Origin: Zeimonas sp050187175 | Lineage (GTDB): Bacteria > Pseudomonadota > Gammaproteobacteria > Burkholderiales > Burkholderiaceae_E | Length of the DNA stretch: 64,000 nt | Direction of reading: 5' to 3' | Assembly: GCA_050187175.1 (NCBI GenBank) | Contig: JBFWXS010000007.1 | Coordinates: 79,281 to 143,280 of the forward strand | In this document: positions 51,737 to 60,948 of the stretch, in pieces | How the letters are laid out: every line of letters starts with the position of its first letter | How positions within the stretch are numbered: the stretch's first letter is position 1 | Translations under genes and position numbers: made by a program | The notes under the pieces: generated by a model | The model's input: the letters and a program-made list of their open reading frames with translations, nothing else | Database searches by the model: none | Told to the model about the DNA's origin: nothing

Positions 51737-52983
51737 GCAGACTCCGGGTGGCTTTGAGTGGATAGCAACGCGCTCGGCTGCCCGGCGGCCAGAGAGGGCT
51801 GCGGCTCCGTCTTGTCGATCAGCCCCTGCGGCACCGCCCAGGGTTTGGTCGGCCGGCCTTCGGCGAACGCAGTCAGCTCGCGCATCCACATGCGGCGCAA
51901 CATGACTACGCCCTGATCGATCTGCCCAAGCCGCTCGTTGGCCCGGTCGGCGATCGGGCCTTGGCCGACCTGGCAGGCGTAGTCTTCGACCAGAAACGAG
52001 TAGAACGCACTCATCCGCGGGTCCATGTCGCCAATGCGCATCGTGCCGGCGATGATCGCCTGTGCCTGGCGCTCGATCAGCGCCTCGGCATCGAGTTCGC
52101 GGCGCGCTTTGTCGCGCTGTGCGCGCACGCGCTCGGCTTCCTCGCCATGCACGTCGATCAGCGCCATCGGAAAGCTGACGCAGTGCTCATCGTCGATCGG
52201 CACACGAATGAACATCTCGGCTTTCCATTGCCGACTACCGTCACGAAAACCTTCGACACGGCCGGTATGAGCGGCGATCGCGTTGGTATTCGGCATCAGA
52301 AAGTGAAAGTACGACGTGGAGCCACTGGCCCCTTTCATCGTGGTTTCGATGCCGTAGTCGGTTTCGGCGAATTTGCACTCGGGCGCCAGCCAGCCTCCAT
52401 CGACCCCTTGGGGCGCGACGTTGGCTTCTCGAGCCATCGTTTCGCGATGCGTCGCCAGAACGTGGAACAGATCCGTGGCGTTGTCGAGCCGGTTGAAGAA
52501 GTTGCAAGGCCACCGCTCTGGAATACCGACCGAAAGCAGCCCGGGGCGCTCGAAATCAGGATAGCGCCGCATCGGTGGTGCATGGCCTTCGCCGAGATAG
52601 CACCACACCAACCCCAGATACTCCTCAGTAGGGAAGCTGGCGATGCGCGTACTGCGCGTGAACGCCTCCCGCTCGCCCGGCTGGTGCACACATTGCCCGT
52701 CGGCATCGAACTTCCAGCCGTGATAGAGGCAGCGAATGTCGTCGCCTTCCACCCAACCCATGTGCAACCGTGTGAGCCGGTGCGGACAGCGCGCAGCCAC
52801 CAATTGAGCCTTGCCCGAATGGCCGCGATACAGCGTGAAATCCTCGCTCATGATGCGCACCGGATGCGCGTTGCCGGGGAGCAGATCTTCCGAACGCATC
52901 ACGGGCTGCCAGAAGGATCGGAGATAGCGGCCGGCGATCGTTCCTGGGCCGGTCCGAACGAGATCGTCGAGTTCGATAGGCAT
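51733..52983 (-). CDS. Rieske oxygenase, alpha subunit 2
   Basis: The 416-residue protein has the Rieske motif C-P-H-R-L...C-L-Y-H-G-W-K-F-D and a mononuclear iron region in N-A-T-D-L-F-H-V-L-A-T-H. It is more distant from the other two oxygenases of the window and resembles the vanillate/toluate/phthalate-type homomers. The ATG at 52983 was chosen because GAGGAATC precedes it; an upstream ATG at 53016 would add 11 residues. It heads a leftward operon with a dehydrogenase and the reductase. Confidence 0.85.
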   Translation of the reverse strand: MPIELDDLVRTGPGTIAGRYLRSFWQPVMRSEDLLPGNAHPVRIMSEDFTLYRGHSGKAQLVAARCPHRLTRLHMGWVEGDDIRCLYHGWKFDADGQCVHQPGEREAFTRSTRIASFPTEEYLGLVWCYLGEGHAPPMRRYPDFERPGLLSVGIPERWPCNFFNRLDNATDLFHVLATHRETMAREANVAPQGVDGGWLAPECKFAETDYGIETTMKGASGSTSYFHFLMPNTNAIAAHTGRVEGFRDGSRQWKAEMFIRVPIDDEHCVSFPMALIDVHGEEAERVRAQRDKARRELDAEALIERQAQAIIAGTMRIGDMDPRMSAFYSFLVEDYACQVGQGPIADRANERLGQIDQGVVMLRRMWMRELTAFAEGRPTKPWAVPQGLIDKTEPQPSLAAGQPSALLSTQSHPESA

Positions 52984-53017
52984 GATTCCTCGCGCTGGGA
53001 CTCTGTAAATTGCCATC

Positions 53018-53046
53018 CCATTATGTCATAATATCTTGTATGACAA
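53018..53046. promoter_or_regulatory. Promoter/operator element between divergent operons
   Basis: Leftward it reads as TTGTCA, 17-base spacer, TAATGG, a promoter for the oxygenase operon. It contains an inverted repeat, TGTCATA (53024-53030) and TATGACA (53039-53045). The same 29-bp element, 22 of 29 bases identical, lies upstream of gntR at 63784-63812. Confidence 0.6.
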
Positions 53047-54290
53047 AAAGCAATTCTACTGAAGCTCGTTGTCTGCGGCTCGGCATCATCGGCCTCGGCA
53101 GGGCCGCTGCCGTGATGCTGCCTAGTCTGGCTGCGCATCCGGAGATCACCTTGATTGCAGCGGCCGATCCGGACGCTGGTGCACGCCAACGCTTTCAGGA
53201 GCGCTTCGGCGGCACGCTTCATGCCGGCGCCCACGCGTTGCTGGCCCAACCAGAGATCGATGCCGTCTACATCGCCACACCGCATCAGTTTCACGTCGAA
53301 CATGCGGTGGCGGCCGCCGCCGCGGGCAAGCATTTCATCGTCGAAAAACCGCTGGCGCTGATGGCCGCAGATTGCCGGCAGATCGTAGAGGCCGCTCGGC
53401 GTGCCGGCGTCGTCAGCCTGGTCGGACATACCGCAGGCTTCGACCCCGGCGTCCGGAGGATGCGCGAGCTGATCGCAGGCGGCAGTCTGGGCGCCCTGCG
53501 GATGATCAACACCTTTTCCTACACCGATTTCCTATACCGGCCACGGCGGCCCGAAGAACTCGATAGCAGTCTGGGGGGCGGCATCATGTTCAACCAGGTG
53601 CCGCACCAGATCGACATGATCCGCGTGCTGGCACAAACCCCGGTGCGTGCGGTGCGCGCACACACCGGCATCTGGGATCCAGCCCGCCCCACCGAAGGCG
53701 CGCTGATGGCATTCATCGAGTTCACCAATGGGGTCTGTGCCAGTCTCGTCTACAGCGGTTACGACCACTTCGATAGCGACGAACTCTGCGGCTGGATCGG
53801 CCCGGGCGGCCGGCGCAAGACGCCGGCACACGGCTCGGCTCGGCGCGCGCTGCGCAGAGCCGGTTCGGGTGATGAACGAGCGGCTCGCATGGCTCGCGGT
53901 GTCGCCGGCAACCACTCAAAGCCCAGCGGCGGCCGCGAATCGGCGGGCACCTCCCCCAATGCCGATGGTGCCGTGCATCAACCTCACTTCGGCATGCTGC
54001 TGGCGAGCTGCGACAGCGCCGATCTGCGCATCGGTGCCGACGCACTGATCGTGTACGCAGACGAGGGCATGCACGAGGTTGCACTACCGAGCGGCCGTGC
54101 AACCCCGAATCGCGATGCCGTCATCGACGATTTTCTGGCTGCCATACGGTACGGATCACCGCCGCTACAGGACGCCGCCTGGGGCGCGGCGACGATGGAT
54201 ATCGTCTTCGCACTGATCCGCTCCGCCGAGGAGCGGCGTGAAATCACGTTTGACCCGCCGATCGCTCAACCTTACTCCATTCAGAAGTAG
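53040..54290 (+). CDS. Gfo/Idh/MocA oxidoreductase (dihydrodiol-dehydrogenase-like)
   Basis: The 416-residue protein has an N-terminal Rossmann fold (L-G-I-I-G-L-G-R-A-A), the family motif V-E-K-P-L-A-L near residue 100 and D-x-x-x-H region G-I-M-F-N-Q-V-P-H-Q-I-D-M. Pht4 of phthalate degradation, which dehydrogenates the cis-dihydrodiol, belongs to this family, and the neighbours are phthalate-like genes, so that role is likely. The ATG at 53040 overlaps the operator; 53010 is an alternative start. It heads a three-gene rightward operon. Confidence 0.82.
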   Translation: MTKSNSTEARCLRLGIIGLGRAAAVMLPSLAAHPEITLIAAADPDAGARQRFQERFGGTLHAGAHALLAQPEIDAVYIATPHQFHVEHAVAAAAAGKHFIVEKPLALMAADCRQIVEAARRAGVVSLVGHTAGFDPGVRRMRELIAGGSLGALRMINTFSYTDFLYRPRRPEELDSSLGGGIMFNQVPHQIDMIRVLAQTPVRAVRAHTGIWDPARPTEGALMAFIEFTNGVCASLVYSGYDHFDSDELCGWIGPGGRRKTPAHGSARRALRRAGSGDERAARMARGVAGNHSKPSGGRESAGTSPNADGAVHQPHFGMLLASCDSADLRIGADALIVYADEGMHEVALPSGRATPNRDAVIDDFLAAIRYGSPPLQDAAWGAATMDIVFALIRSAEERREITFDPPIAQPYSIQK

Positions 54291-54292
54291 TC

Positions 54293-55285
54293 ATGAATCG
54301 ACTGAAACTCAGCCTGGCGTTGACCTCCAACGAGTTCAGCCGCCCATTGATCGACGGTTCCGTCAGAGCGCAGGGCGTCGATTTCGTTCCGACGCTGCTT
54401 CATCCGTCGGAGATGTACTGGCGGCAGCTACGCTTTGGCGATTTCGACGTCTCCGAGATGTCGCTGGCCTCGCTGTTCATTGCACGCGCACAGGGCGATC
54501 TGCGCTGGAGCGCGCTACCCGTCTTCACGATGCGGCGGTTCTTCCATACGAAGATTCTGGTGCATACCGCCGCCGGAATCGAGCGGCCCGAACAATTGAT
54601 CGGGAAGCGCGTCGGCGTGCCCGAATACCAGCAGACTGCGGCGGTTTGGTGCCGCGGGGTGTTGCAGCACGAGTTCGGTGTCAATCCGCGCGACGTCCAC
54701 TGGTTCATGGAGCGCAACGCTGACAAGAGCCACGGCGCCGCGACCGGTTTCGTGCCACCGCCCGGCGTTCGGATCGACCGGATCGCATCGGATTCGAGCA
54801 TCGGAGACATGCTCGAGAAGGGCGAGCTGGATGCAACGCTGCTGTATCTGAATACCGGCAACCTGGTCGACCGCAGCTCGGCGAAACTGTCTCCGAATGC
54901 GGTTCGCTCCTTGTTTGCCGATCCCGATGCCGAATCGCATCGTTACTACGCGAAGACGGGTCTGCTGCCAATCAACCATACCGTGGTGGTGCGCACGGCA
55001 CTGCTCGAGCAGCACCCCTGGCTGGCGCTGAATCTGTACACCGCCTTTTGTGAGGCACGTCAGCACGCTCGCCAAGCCAGCCGCGCCGTCAACGAGATCC
55101 ATTTCGCGACAGGGGTATTGACCCCGGATGCGCAGCGCTTGCTGAGCAGGGATCTAGCCCCGTACGGCGTTCGGGCGGCGCGACGAGAGCTCGAAACGAT
55201 CTCCACGCTGCTGCATGAGCAGGGCTTGACGCCGAACGCTCTCGAACTTGACCAGGTTCTCTGGCACTCCACTCTTGATCTGTGA
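54293..55285 (+). CDS. 4,5-dihydroxyphthalate decarboxylase-like protein 2
   Basis: The 330-residue protein is the same family as the gene at 44688 and closer to Pht5. It has the segments S-R-P-L-I-D-G-S-V, F-D-V-S-E-M-S-L-A-S, G-K-R-V-G-V-P-E-Y-Q, and L-P-I-N-H-T-V-V-V-R. No signal peptide is present. It starts 2 bases after the dehydrogenase and is followed after 7 bases by an oxygenase. Dehydrogenase, decarboxylase and oxygenase together form a compact phthalate-like oxidation module. Confidence 0.83.
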   Translation: MNRLKLSLALTSNEFSRPLIDGSVRAQGVDFVPTLLHPSEMYWRQLRFGDFDVSEMSLASLFIARAQGDLRWSALPVFTMRRFFHTKILVHTAAGIERPEQLIGKRVGVPEYQQTAAVWCRGVLQHEFGVNPRDVHWFMERNADKSHGAATGFVPPPGVRIDRIASDSSIGDMLEKGELDATLLYLNTGNLVDRSSAKLSPNAVRSLFADPDAESHRYYAKTGLLPINHTVVVRTALLEQHPWLALNLYTAFCEARQHARQASRAVNEIHFATGVLTPDAQRLLSRDLAPYGVRAARRELETISTLLHEQGLTPNALELDQVLWHSTLDL

Positions 55286-55292
55286 GTTCATC

Positions 55293-56609
55293 ATGACCCG
55301 TGAAGAGAATGATCTGCTAACTCGTGTAGGGCCCGGTACCCGGCTGGGCGATCTGTTTCGCGAGTACTGGCATCCCGTCTTGTTGTCGTCTGAACTGCCG
55401 GAACCAGACTGCGACCAGTTGCGCATCCGAGTGCTGGGCGAGGATCTGATCGCATTTCGCGACACGGCAGGTCGCGTCGGTATTCTCGATGAACGCTGCC
55501 CCCATCGGCTCGCATCGTTTTTCTTCGGCCGCAACGAAGAAGGCGGCATTCGATGCGCCTACCACGGATGGAAGTTCGACGTCGACGGAAACTGTCTAGA
55601 CGTGCCAAACGAGCCGCCGCCGTGCCTGATCAAGCAGCGCCTTCGTGTAAAGGCCTATCGAGTGCAGGAGGCCGCTGGGGTCATCTGGCTCTATATGGGC
55701 GCCCGAGAAACTCCGCCTCCGTTACCCGACTTTGAGTGGCTTGGCCTGCGGGCTGATCAGCTTTTCTTGTCGAAGCGCGTGCAGCAATGTAGCTGGCTCC
55801 AGGCGCTGGAAGGCGACATCGACCAGAGCCACGTGGGCTTCACGCACCGCCGCCTCGATACCAATGGCCGCCTGACGAAACAAGAGAAAGTCGACAAGAT
55901 CCGCGCCACGGATCTGCACCCGAAGCTGGTTGCCTCAGACGCGCCCGCCGGCGTGCTGATCGGCGCCGGCAGAAGGGCCGACGAGCAACGTGAATACTGG
56001 CGCGTGTCGCAGTTCCTGTTTCCGCACTGGGTGATGACCGGGCCCTATGGCGAGAATCCGACGCGGCACATGCGGGCCTGGATTCCGATCGATGATTGCT
56101 CGGTGCTGATGTTCACCGTCACCTTCCACCCGCTTGATCCGCTGAGTTCGGAGACGATCGCGCGTCTGCGCCAGGGCGCCGGCGCCGGCTACGTCGGCGA
56201 GGGGAATTTCCTGCCGCCTAGTTCAGCGCCTTTCGGTGCATGGATGCCCAAAGCGCGGCTCGAGAACGACTTCAACATGGATCGCAAGCTACAGAAAACC
56301 AGCTATTTTTCCGGCGTCCGGGAGTTCTGGGCACAAGATGCCGCCCTTCAGGAAAGCATGGGACGGATCACCGACCGCACGGCAGAGCATCTCCTGCAGT
56401 CCGACATCGGCATCGTCAGAGTGCGCCGGCGGCTGCTGCAGGCGATGCGCAACGAGCCCGGCTCACCCCAGGCTACCCCCGGCGTAGACGAACCCTCGGC
56501 CTACCGAGTGCGCGGTGCCGCAATGTTGCTACCGGCTGGCACCTCTTGGGTAGATGAGAGTGCGGCGAATCGACAAGTGATCGCCGGCGTCAACCAGGCT
56601 GGTTTGTAG
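55293..56609 (+). CDS. Phthalate-type Rieske oxygenase, alpha subunit 3
   Basis: The 438-residue protein has C-P-H-R...C-A-Y-H-G-W-K-F-D and the iron-site segment G-D-I-D-Q-S-H-V-G-F-T-H-R. It aligns from end to end with the oxygenase at 42893 (shared T-R-x-G-P-G-T at the start, S-E-L-P-E-P-D-C/E-E-L-P-E-P-D-C, A-L-Q-E-S-M-G near the end). The pair therefore arose by duplication and probably differ in substrate. The ATG at 55293 is 7 bases after the upstream stop. Confidence 0.88.
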   Translation: MTREENDLLTRVGPGTRLGDLFREYWHPVLLSSELPEPDCDQLRIRVLGEDLIAFRDTAGRVGILDERCPHRLASFFFGRNEEGGIRCAYHGWKFDVDGNCLDVPNEPPPCLIKQRLRVKAYRVQEAAGVIWLYMGARETPPPLPDFEWLGLRADQLFLSKRVQQCSWLQALEGDIDQSHVGFTHRRLDTNGRLTKQEKVDKIRATDLHPKLVASDAPAGVLIGAGRRADEQREYWRVSQFLFPHWVMTGPYGENPTRHMRAWIPIDDCSVLMFTVTFHPLDPLSSETIARLRQGAGAGYVGEGNFLPPSSAPFGAWMPKARLENDFNMDRKLQKTSYFSGVREFWAQDAALQESMGRITDRTAEHLLQSDIGIVRVRRRLLQAMRNEPGSPQATPGVDEPSAYRVRGAAMLLPAGTSWVDESAANRQVIAGVNQAGL

Positions 56610-56632
56610 CCTCGCCCATAACTGCTCATAGT

Positions 56633-56670
56633 GTCGTTCCGAGCCGCACAGTAGGCGGCATCGGAGCGAC
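56633..56670. terminator. Hairpin between convergent operons
   Basis: GTCGTTCCGAGCCGC pairs with GCGGCATCGGAGCGAC (one bulged base, one G-T pair) around a short loop, between the convergent stops at 56609 and 56827. There is no T-tract, so termination is only probable. Confidence 0.45.
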
Positions 56671-56826
56671 GCAGCATGAACAACCAATATCGAAGCGGCC
56701 GCAGCGAGAAGTAAGTGGCAGGTCAGACTTTGAAGCCGGACAAGGTCTGGGCGGGGAACAGTTCGCAGGCAACGCTCAGGTTCAGCAGATTTAACATAGC
56801 TACGGGTAACGCGCCTGCAGTCTGGC

Positions 56827-57684
56827 TCAGGTTAGGGCAGCGACCTGTATCCTCAGCTCACCCAAGCCTGGCGCGCTGGCACACATCCAGTCACCTGCTT
56901 CGACCGGCCCAACGCCCTCGGGCGTACCGGTGAAGATGACGTCGCCCGGGTACAAGGTGTAGTAGGACGAGGCAAACTCGATAAGCCGGCGGCAACTGAA
57001 GATCAGATGCTTCGTGTTCTCTCGTTGGCGGATCTCCCCGTTGACGGTCAGTTGTATCGTGATGTCGTCCGGATCCGCGATCTCGTCGGCAGTCACCATC
57101 CATGGGCCGATCGGCGAGAAGCCATCGAGGGACTTCCGAAAGCTGCGATCCTCCTTGCCGCGTACCGTCATGTCCAGGCCGAGGCAGTATCCCGCAACGT
57201 AATCCAGAGCATCGGCCTGGCTGATGTTCTTTCCGGTCTTGCCGATGATCATCACGAGTTCAACCTCGTGCTCATTCAGTCGATCCGGAAACTCGATCGG
57301 CACTACCCCCGAGGGACCGACGAGAGAGGAGTTGGCCTTCAGAAACAGTCCCGCCACTTCGATGAAGCGCGGCGCGACGGGCTGGTCGCTGCTTCGTGCC
57401 GCCATCTCCGCGATGTGCTTCTCGTAGTTCACCGGCGCCGCAATGAGCTTGGAAGGCCGCGCGACTGGCGGCAGCAATTCGACACCGGACAGCGGAATGC
57501 CGGGAACGGATTTCGCGGTTTTCTCGAGTCTGCTGCGCACCTTCGGCAGTTGGCTGATGACCGCATCTCCCATCATGTCGTAGGGAGCGTTACTGCGCAG
57601 TTCTTGCTGAATCGGAGTAACGTCGTGCACCTGATCACCGATCACGACGCCCAGGCGGTCACTCCCAAATCGACACAATCGCAT
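56827..57684 (-). CDS. Fumarylacetoacetate-hydrolase-family protein
   Basis: The 285-residue protein has family features: metal ligands in N-E-H-E-V-E-L near 140, G-Y-C-L-G-L-D-M-T-V-R with the third acidic ligand, K-S-L-D-G-F-S-P-I-G-P and F-T-G-T-P-E-G-V-G-P. Members hydrolyse or decarboxylate beta-keto acids made by ring fission, or hydrate dienoates. It is the last gene of the leftward ring-cleavage operon, 39 bases after the aldolase. The exact reaction cannot be read from sequence. Confidence 0.85.
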   Translation of the reverse strand: MRLCRFGSDRLGVVIGDQVHDVTPIQQELRSNAPYDMMGDAVISQLPKVRSRLEKTAKSVPGIPLSGVELLPPVARPSKLIAAPVNYEKHIAEMAARSSDQPVAPRFIEVAGLFLKANSSLVGPSGVVPIEFPDRLNEHEVELVMIIGKTGKNISQADALDYVAGYCLGLDMTVRGKEDRSFRKSLDGFSPIGPWMVTADEIADPDDITIQLTVNGEIRQRENTKHLIFSCRRLIEFASSYYTLYPGDVIFTGTPEGVGPVEAGDWMCASAPGLGELRIQVAALT

Positions 57685-57723
57685 GCTCGACTCCTGTTTT
57701 TCTATTCGGTTCGTTCCAGCGGC

Positions 57724-58584
57724 TCAGGTGCGCCCTGCCAACTGACGCGCCTTGTCCAGGGTCGGGTAGGTTCTGCTCGGACCGCAGAACAGCAACTGAT
57801 ATCCCTCATCGACCACCCGCTGCACGTTGGCCGTCTCGACGTGGGGATGGGCCACGGGTACCTTAAACTCGCCGCACACGGCTCGCACTTGCCGCATCGC
57901 CTCCAGCACTTCGGGATGTTCGTACTGGCGAGGCACCCCGAGTTCCTGCGACAGATCACCCTCGCCGATCATGATCGCGCCAATCCCCGGCACTTCCTTG
58001 AGCATGTCACGCAGGTTCGCAATGCCTTCGATATCCTCGATCATCAAGATCACGAGGATCTCGCCCTTCGGGTTGAGCGGCCACACATCGGCACGCTCGT
58101 AGTACTCCTGCTGAGTCAGCCCCCAATAGCGGGCCGCGGCTGTGGGCCCATCTCCACGCTGACCAAACGGTTCGTATAGCGGATGATTCTGCAGGCGGGG
58201 ATAGCGGCAGGCAGCGACGGCGTTGTGCGCTTGAGCCACGGTGCTGATGTGCGGCCAGACGATGCCGTAGGCGCCCAGATCCAGCGCCTGTTTGGCCAGC
58301 CACTGCGTCATCTCGGCGCCGTTGCCTGGGATTCTGACGATTGGCGTCACTGACGGAGCCACCGATCCCGACTTAGCGATCAGGCGCCGGTTCATCAGAT
58401 ACTGGAGCGTGTCACGCAGCGCCGCGGAGTCCCAGATCTGGTGCTCCATCTCCACCAGAACGCCGTCGTAGGCCGTGGTGCTGAAAGCGACAGCCGACTC
58501 GATGGTCGGCGGGCAGAATGCGAGCATGGCGCGTTGTCCCTGCTCGAGTTGATGGATCAGACCGTTGAGGCGAGGCAATGCCAT
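57724..58584 (-). CDS. HpcH/HpaI-family aldolase
   Basis: The 286-residue protein has V-L-V-E-M-E-H (metal/acid region), a G-A-Y-G-I-V-W-P-H segment, I-L-V-I-L-M-I-E-D-I-E-G-I and G-E-G-D-L-S near 205, which match class II HpcH/HpaI aldolases. These cleave 4-hydroxy-2-oxo acids to pyruvate plus an aldehyde or oxo acid, the final step after extradiol cleavage. The ATG at 58584 was preferred to an upstream TTG. It lies 48 bases after the hydratase gene. Confidence 0.83.
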   Translation of the reverse strand: MALPRLNGLIHQLEQGQRAMLAFCPPTIESAVAFSTTAYDGVLVEMEHQIWDSAALRDTLQYLMNRRLIAKSGSVAPSVTPIVRIPGNGAEMTQWLAKQALDLGAYGIVWPHISTVAQAHNAVAACRYPRLQNHPLYEPFGQRGDGPTAAARYWGLTQQEYYERADVWPLNPKGEILVILMIEDIEGIANLRDMLKEVPGIGAIMIGEGDLSQELGVPRQYEHPEVLEAMRQVRAVCGEFKVPVAHPHVETANVQRVVDEGYQLLFCGPSRTYPTLDKARQLAGRT

Positions 58585-58632
58585 GGAGAATTCCAACAGA
58601 AGAGAGTCATTGGGCGATCAAAAGGCGCTACC

Positions 58633-59661
58633 TCAGCGCCCTTTCGCTTTGAGCGCAGCGTCGAGGCGGCGGAACACCTTGCGTGCATTCGCCTCAAGTA
58701 TCTTGTGCCGCGTCTCATCCGAGAGCGAGCGCGCTGCATCGATGTAACGCTTGGTGTCGTCGAAGTGGTGCCCGGTGAGCGGGTCTACACCACGGACGGC
58801 GCCGACCATCTCTGATGCGAACAGCAGGTTGTCCACCGGCACGACCTCGGTCAGCAGATCAATGCCGCGCTGGTCGTATACGCAGGTATCAAAGAAGACG
58901 TTTCGCAGCAGATGATCGGCCAGCGGCGGCTTCTTCAGGTTCAGCGCGATGCCACGGTAGCGACCCCAGTGATAGGGCGCTGCGCCGCCACCGTGCGGGA
59001 TGATGAACTGCAGCGTGGGGAAGTCCTTGAACAGATCCCCCTGGATCAACTGCATGAAGGCCGTTGTGTCTGCATTGATGTAGTGCGCGCCGGTGCCGTG
59101 AAAGCAGGCGTTGCAGGACGACGACACGTGGATCATGGCTGGAACGTCCAGTTCGACCAGCTTCTCGTACAGCGGATACCAATGCCTGTCGGTCAGCGGC
59201 GGATCCTTCCACCAGCCACCCGACGGGTCCGGATTCAGGATGCATCCAACGAAGCCGAGTTCGTTCACGCAATGCTCGAGTACGGGAATGCAGTTCGACG
59301 GTGACACGCCGGGCACCTGCGGGAGCTGGCAAGCGCCTGCGAAGTTGTCGGGGTAGAGTCTGACCAGACGGTCGATCAACCCGTTGCACACCTCGGCCCA
59401 CTGGCGGGAGGTCCGTTCGTCGCCGAAGTGATGAGCCATACCCGCCGCACGCGGCGACAGGATCGTGAGATCGGTGCCGCGTTCGCGTTGGAACTTGAGC
59501 TGCGCATTCTCGACACTCGTGCGCAACTGGTCATCGCTGATGCCCAAGGATTCAGTTGTTGGGCGAAATGACGGATCGATCATTCCCGCCAGCTGCCTGG
59601 CTCTGAAAGCTTCGAGTTCCTTGGGGGCGGTCGTGTAGTGTCCGTGGCAATCGATGATCAT
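58633..59661 (-). CDS. ligJ: 4-oxalomesaconate hydratase (LigJ-type amidohydrolase)
   Basis: The 342-residue amidohydrolase-superfamily protein begins I-I-D-C-H-G-H-Y-T-T, placing zinc-ligand His6 and His8. His178 in A-M-I-H-V-S, His223 in I-I-P-H-G-G-G and Glu284 in F-A-S-E-M complete the expected active site. This matches LigJ, which hydrates 4-oxalomesaconate to 4-carboxy-4-hydroxy-2-oxoadipate in protocatechuate/gallate meta-cleavage. Its neighbours, a class III extradiol dioxygenase and an aldolase, fit that role. Confidence 0.85.
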   Translation of the reverse strand: MIIDCHGHYTTAPKELEAFRARQLAGMIDPSFRPTTESLGISDDQLRTSVENAQLKFQRERGTDLTILSPRAAGMAHHFGDERTSRQWAEVCNGLIDRLVRLYPDNFAGACQLPQVPGVSPSNCIPVLEHCVNELGFVGCILNPDPSGGWWKDPPLTDRHWYPLYEKLVELDVPAMIHVSSSCNACFHGTGAHYINADTTAFMQLIQGDLFKDFPTLQFIIPHGGGAAPYHWGRYRGIALNLKKPPLADHLLRNVFFDTCVYDQRGIDLLTEVVPVDNLLFASEMVGAVRGVDPLTGHHFDDTKRYIDAARSLSDETRHKILEANARKVFRRLDAALKAKGR

Positions 59662-59734
59662 GGTTCTATCTGAAGAAGTAAGTCGAGGTGATTCGAAAAG
59701 TCTTCGTAAGCGGTGCCCGCGGGCATTGCCGCCC

Positions 59735-60730
59735 TCAGGCCGACGGCGGATACCACGTCGCGAAGGCTTGTCCCGTACCCGTCAGGGCCTCGGTTCGATA
59801 GCCGGGGGTATAGGAGATCCAGTCGAGATCGAGTCCACCGCAGACGCCGGCCAGTACGAGCCAGTTGCGGATCTCGGAGCTGCCGGCCTTGAGGCGTGCG
59901 ACGTCCAGGCTACTCAGGGTGTCGAGATCCTTCTCCCTCGTGGCTTTGATCACGACCGCGTCAAGATCCTCCTCGACCTGAAAGTGACTCAGCCCGCCGG
60001 ACGCCAGGAAGCCAACCCGGACGTCCTTCGGGTAGTTCTCGATGAGCCGGCGCAGCGCCAGCCCCAGCGCGACGCAACGCTTCGGATTGATTGGATTGGG
60101 CTCGTAGTGCGTATTGAGAAAGATCGGCACCATCGGAACGGGATTCGCCTCGAGGTACGTCTTGTGGATGAACGAATACGCGTGACCGATGAACTTGCCC
60201 GGATCCGTGCCGGCAAGAGCGGCCACGTCGAACTCGTCCATCAGGCCGTGAATCAAGTAGGTACCCAGCTCTGCATCAGTGGGAAGCCTGATGCCATCGA
60301 CGTCTTCGAGACGGGCGTTCTGGGCTTGGCGGAACCAATCGCCAGGAGCGACGTCGCGTTTTCGGCCGTTGAGCACGTCGGCGCCATGGTAGATGGCCAG
60401 CGCTGGTTGCAGGTTCTTGCTGAAGAGCTCGTTCTGGTCGTCGCCGCAAACGATCAGAACGTCGAGCCGCGCGGAGGCAATCTCATCGCGCATGCGCGCC
60501 ATGTCGGCCTGCACCTGCTGGTAGCGGCGCGTGATCGCTTCGTCGGAAACCAGTTCTGCAGCATTGGCGGGAGCCATCGCCAGCAGTTCCCCATAGGAAA
60601 CGACGCTGCCGCGGCGGTCGTGGAAATTGGCGCGCACGTCGGTCTTACGGAAGTTCCGCAGCCAGTCCTCCAGCGTGCACGTCAGCATCACGCCGTGTGA
60701 GGAAGCGAACCCTGCGATCAATCGAGCCAT
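59735..60730 (-). CDS. Class III extradiol ring-cleavage dioxygenase (LigB-like)
   Basis: The 331-residue protein has the LigB-type active site: an N-terminal iron-ligand His in G-F-A-S-S-H-G, D-V-L-I-V-C-G-D-D-Q near 90, V-P-I-F-L-N-T-H, and the catalytic His in L-A-S-G-G-L-S-H-F. It cleaves the ring of a dihydroxy-aromatic acid next to the diol. Protocatechuate 4,5-dioxygenase also needs a small LigA subunit, which is not evident unless the small frame directly upstream plays that part. It lies upstream of hydratase and aldolase genes in one leftward operon. Confidence 0.87.
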   Translation of the reverse strand: MARLIAGFASSHGVMLTCTLEDWLRNFRKTDVRANFHDRRGSVVSYGELLAMAPANAAELVSDEAITRRYQQVQADMARMRDEIASARLDVLIVCGDDQNELFSKNLQPALAIYHGADVLNGRKRDVAPGDWFRQAQNARLEDVDGIRLPTDAELGTYLIHGLMDEFDVAALAGTDPGKFIGHAYSFIHKTYLEANPVPMVPIFLNTHYEPNPINPKRCVALGLALRRLIENYPKDVRVGFLASGGLSHFQVEEDLDAVVIKATREKDLDTLSSLDVARLKAGSSEIRNWLVLAGVCGGLDLDWISYTPGYRTEALTGTGQAFATWYPPSA

Positions 60731-60732
60731 CG

Positions 60733-60948
60733 TCAGTTCTCCAGATTTCCGCTTGGGCCGTTCGGATTCCTGGCGATCGGCCGTTCAGGTGCGTCAGCGC
60801 CTTCGATGAAGGCCCCGAGCGGGTCGTCGGGGCCGGGATTGGAATGTTTCGTAAGCCAGCCCATTTGAGCGCTTCTCACCCGGTAGGGCGAAGCGCGCTC
60901 GCTCGCCTCCGGCACGTCTGTCTCGGGCGCAACGCAGAACCAGCACAT
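60733..60948 (-). CDS. Possible small protein coupled to the dioxygenase
   Basis: A frame ending 2 bases before the dioxygenase start encodes 71 residues from ATG 60948, or 82 from TTG 60981. It opens C-W-F-C with a two-Cys pair and has a plausible S-A-Q-M-G-W-L-T-K-H-S-N-P-G-P-D-D-P segment. GGAG for the dioxygenase lies within it. Composition is protein-like but no family is recognised and it is not clearly similar to LigA. Confidence 0.4.
   Translation of the reverse strand: MCWFCVAPETDVPEASERASPYRVRSAQMGWLTKHSNPGPDDPLGAFIEGADAPERPIARNPNGPSGNLEN

Noticed and set aside
57007..58179. A 390-codon + strand frame in the ring-cleavage operon
   Set aside because: It spans two convincing - strand genes (hydrolase-family and aldolase) and their intergenic gap, so it is a shadow.
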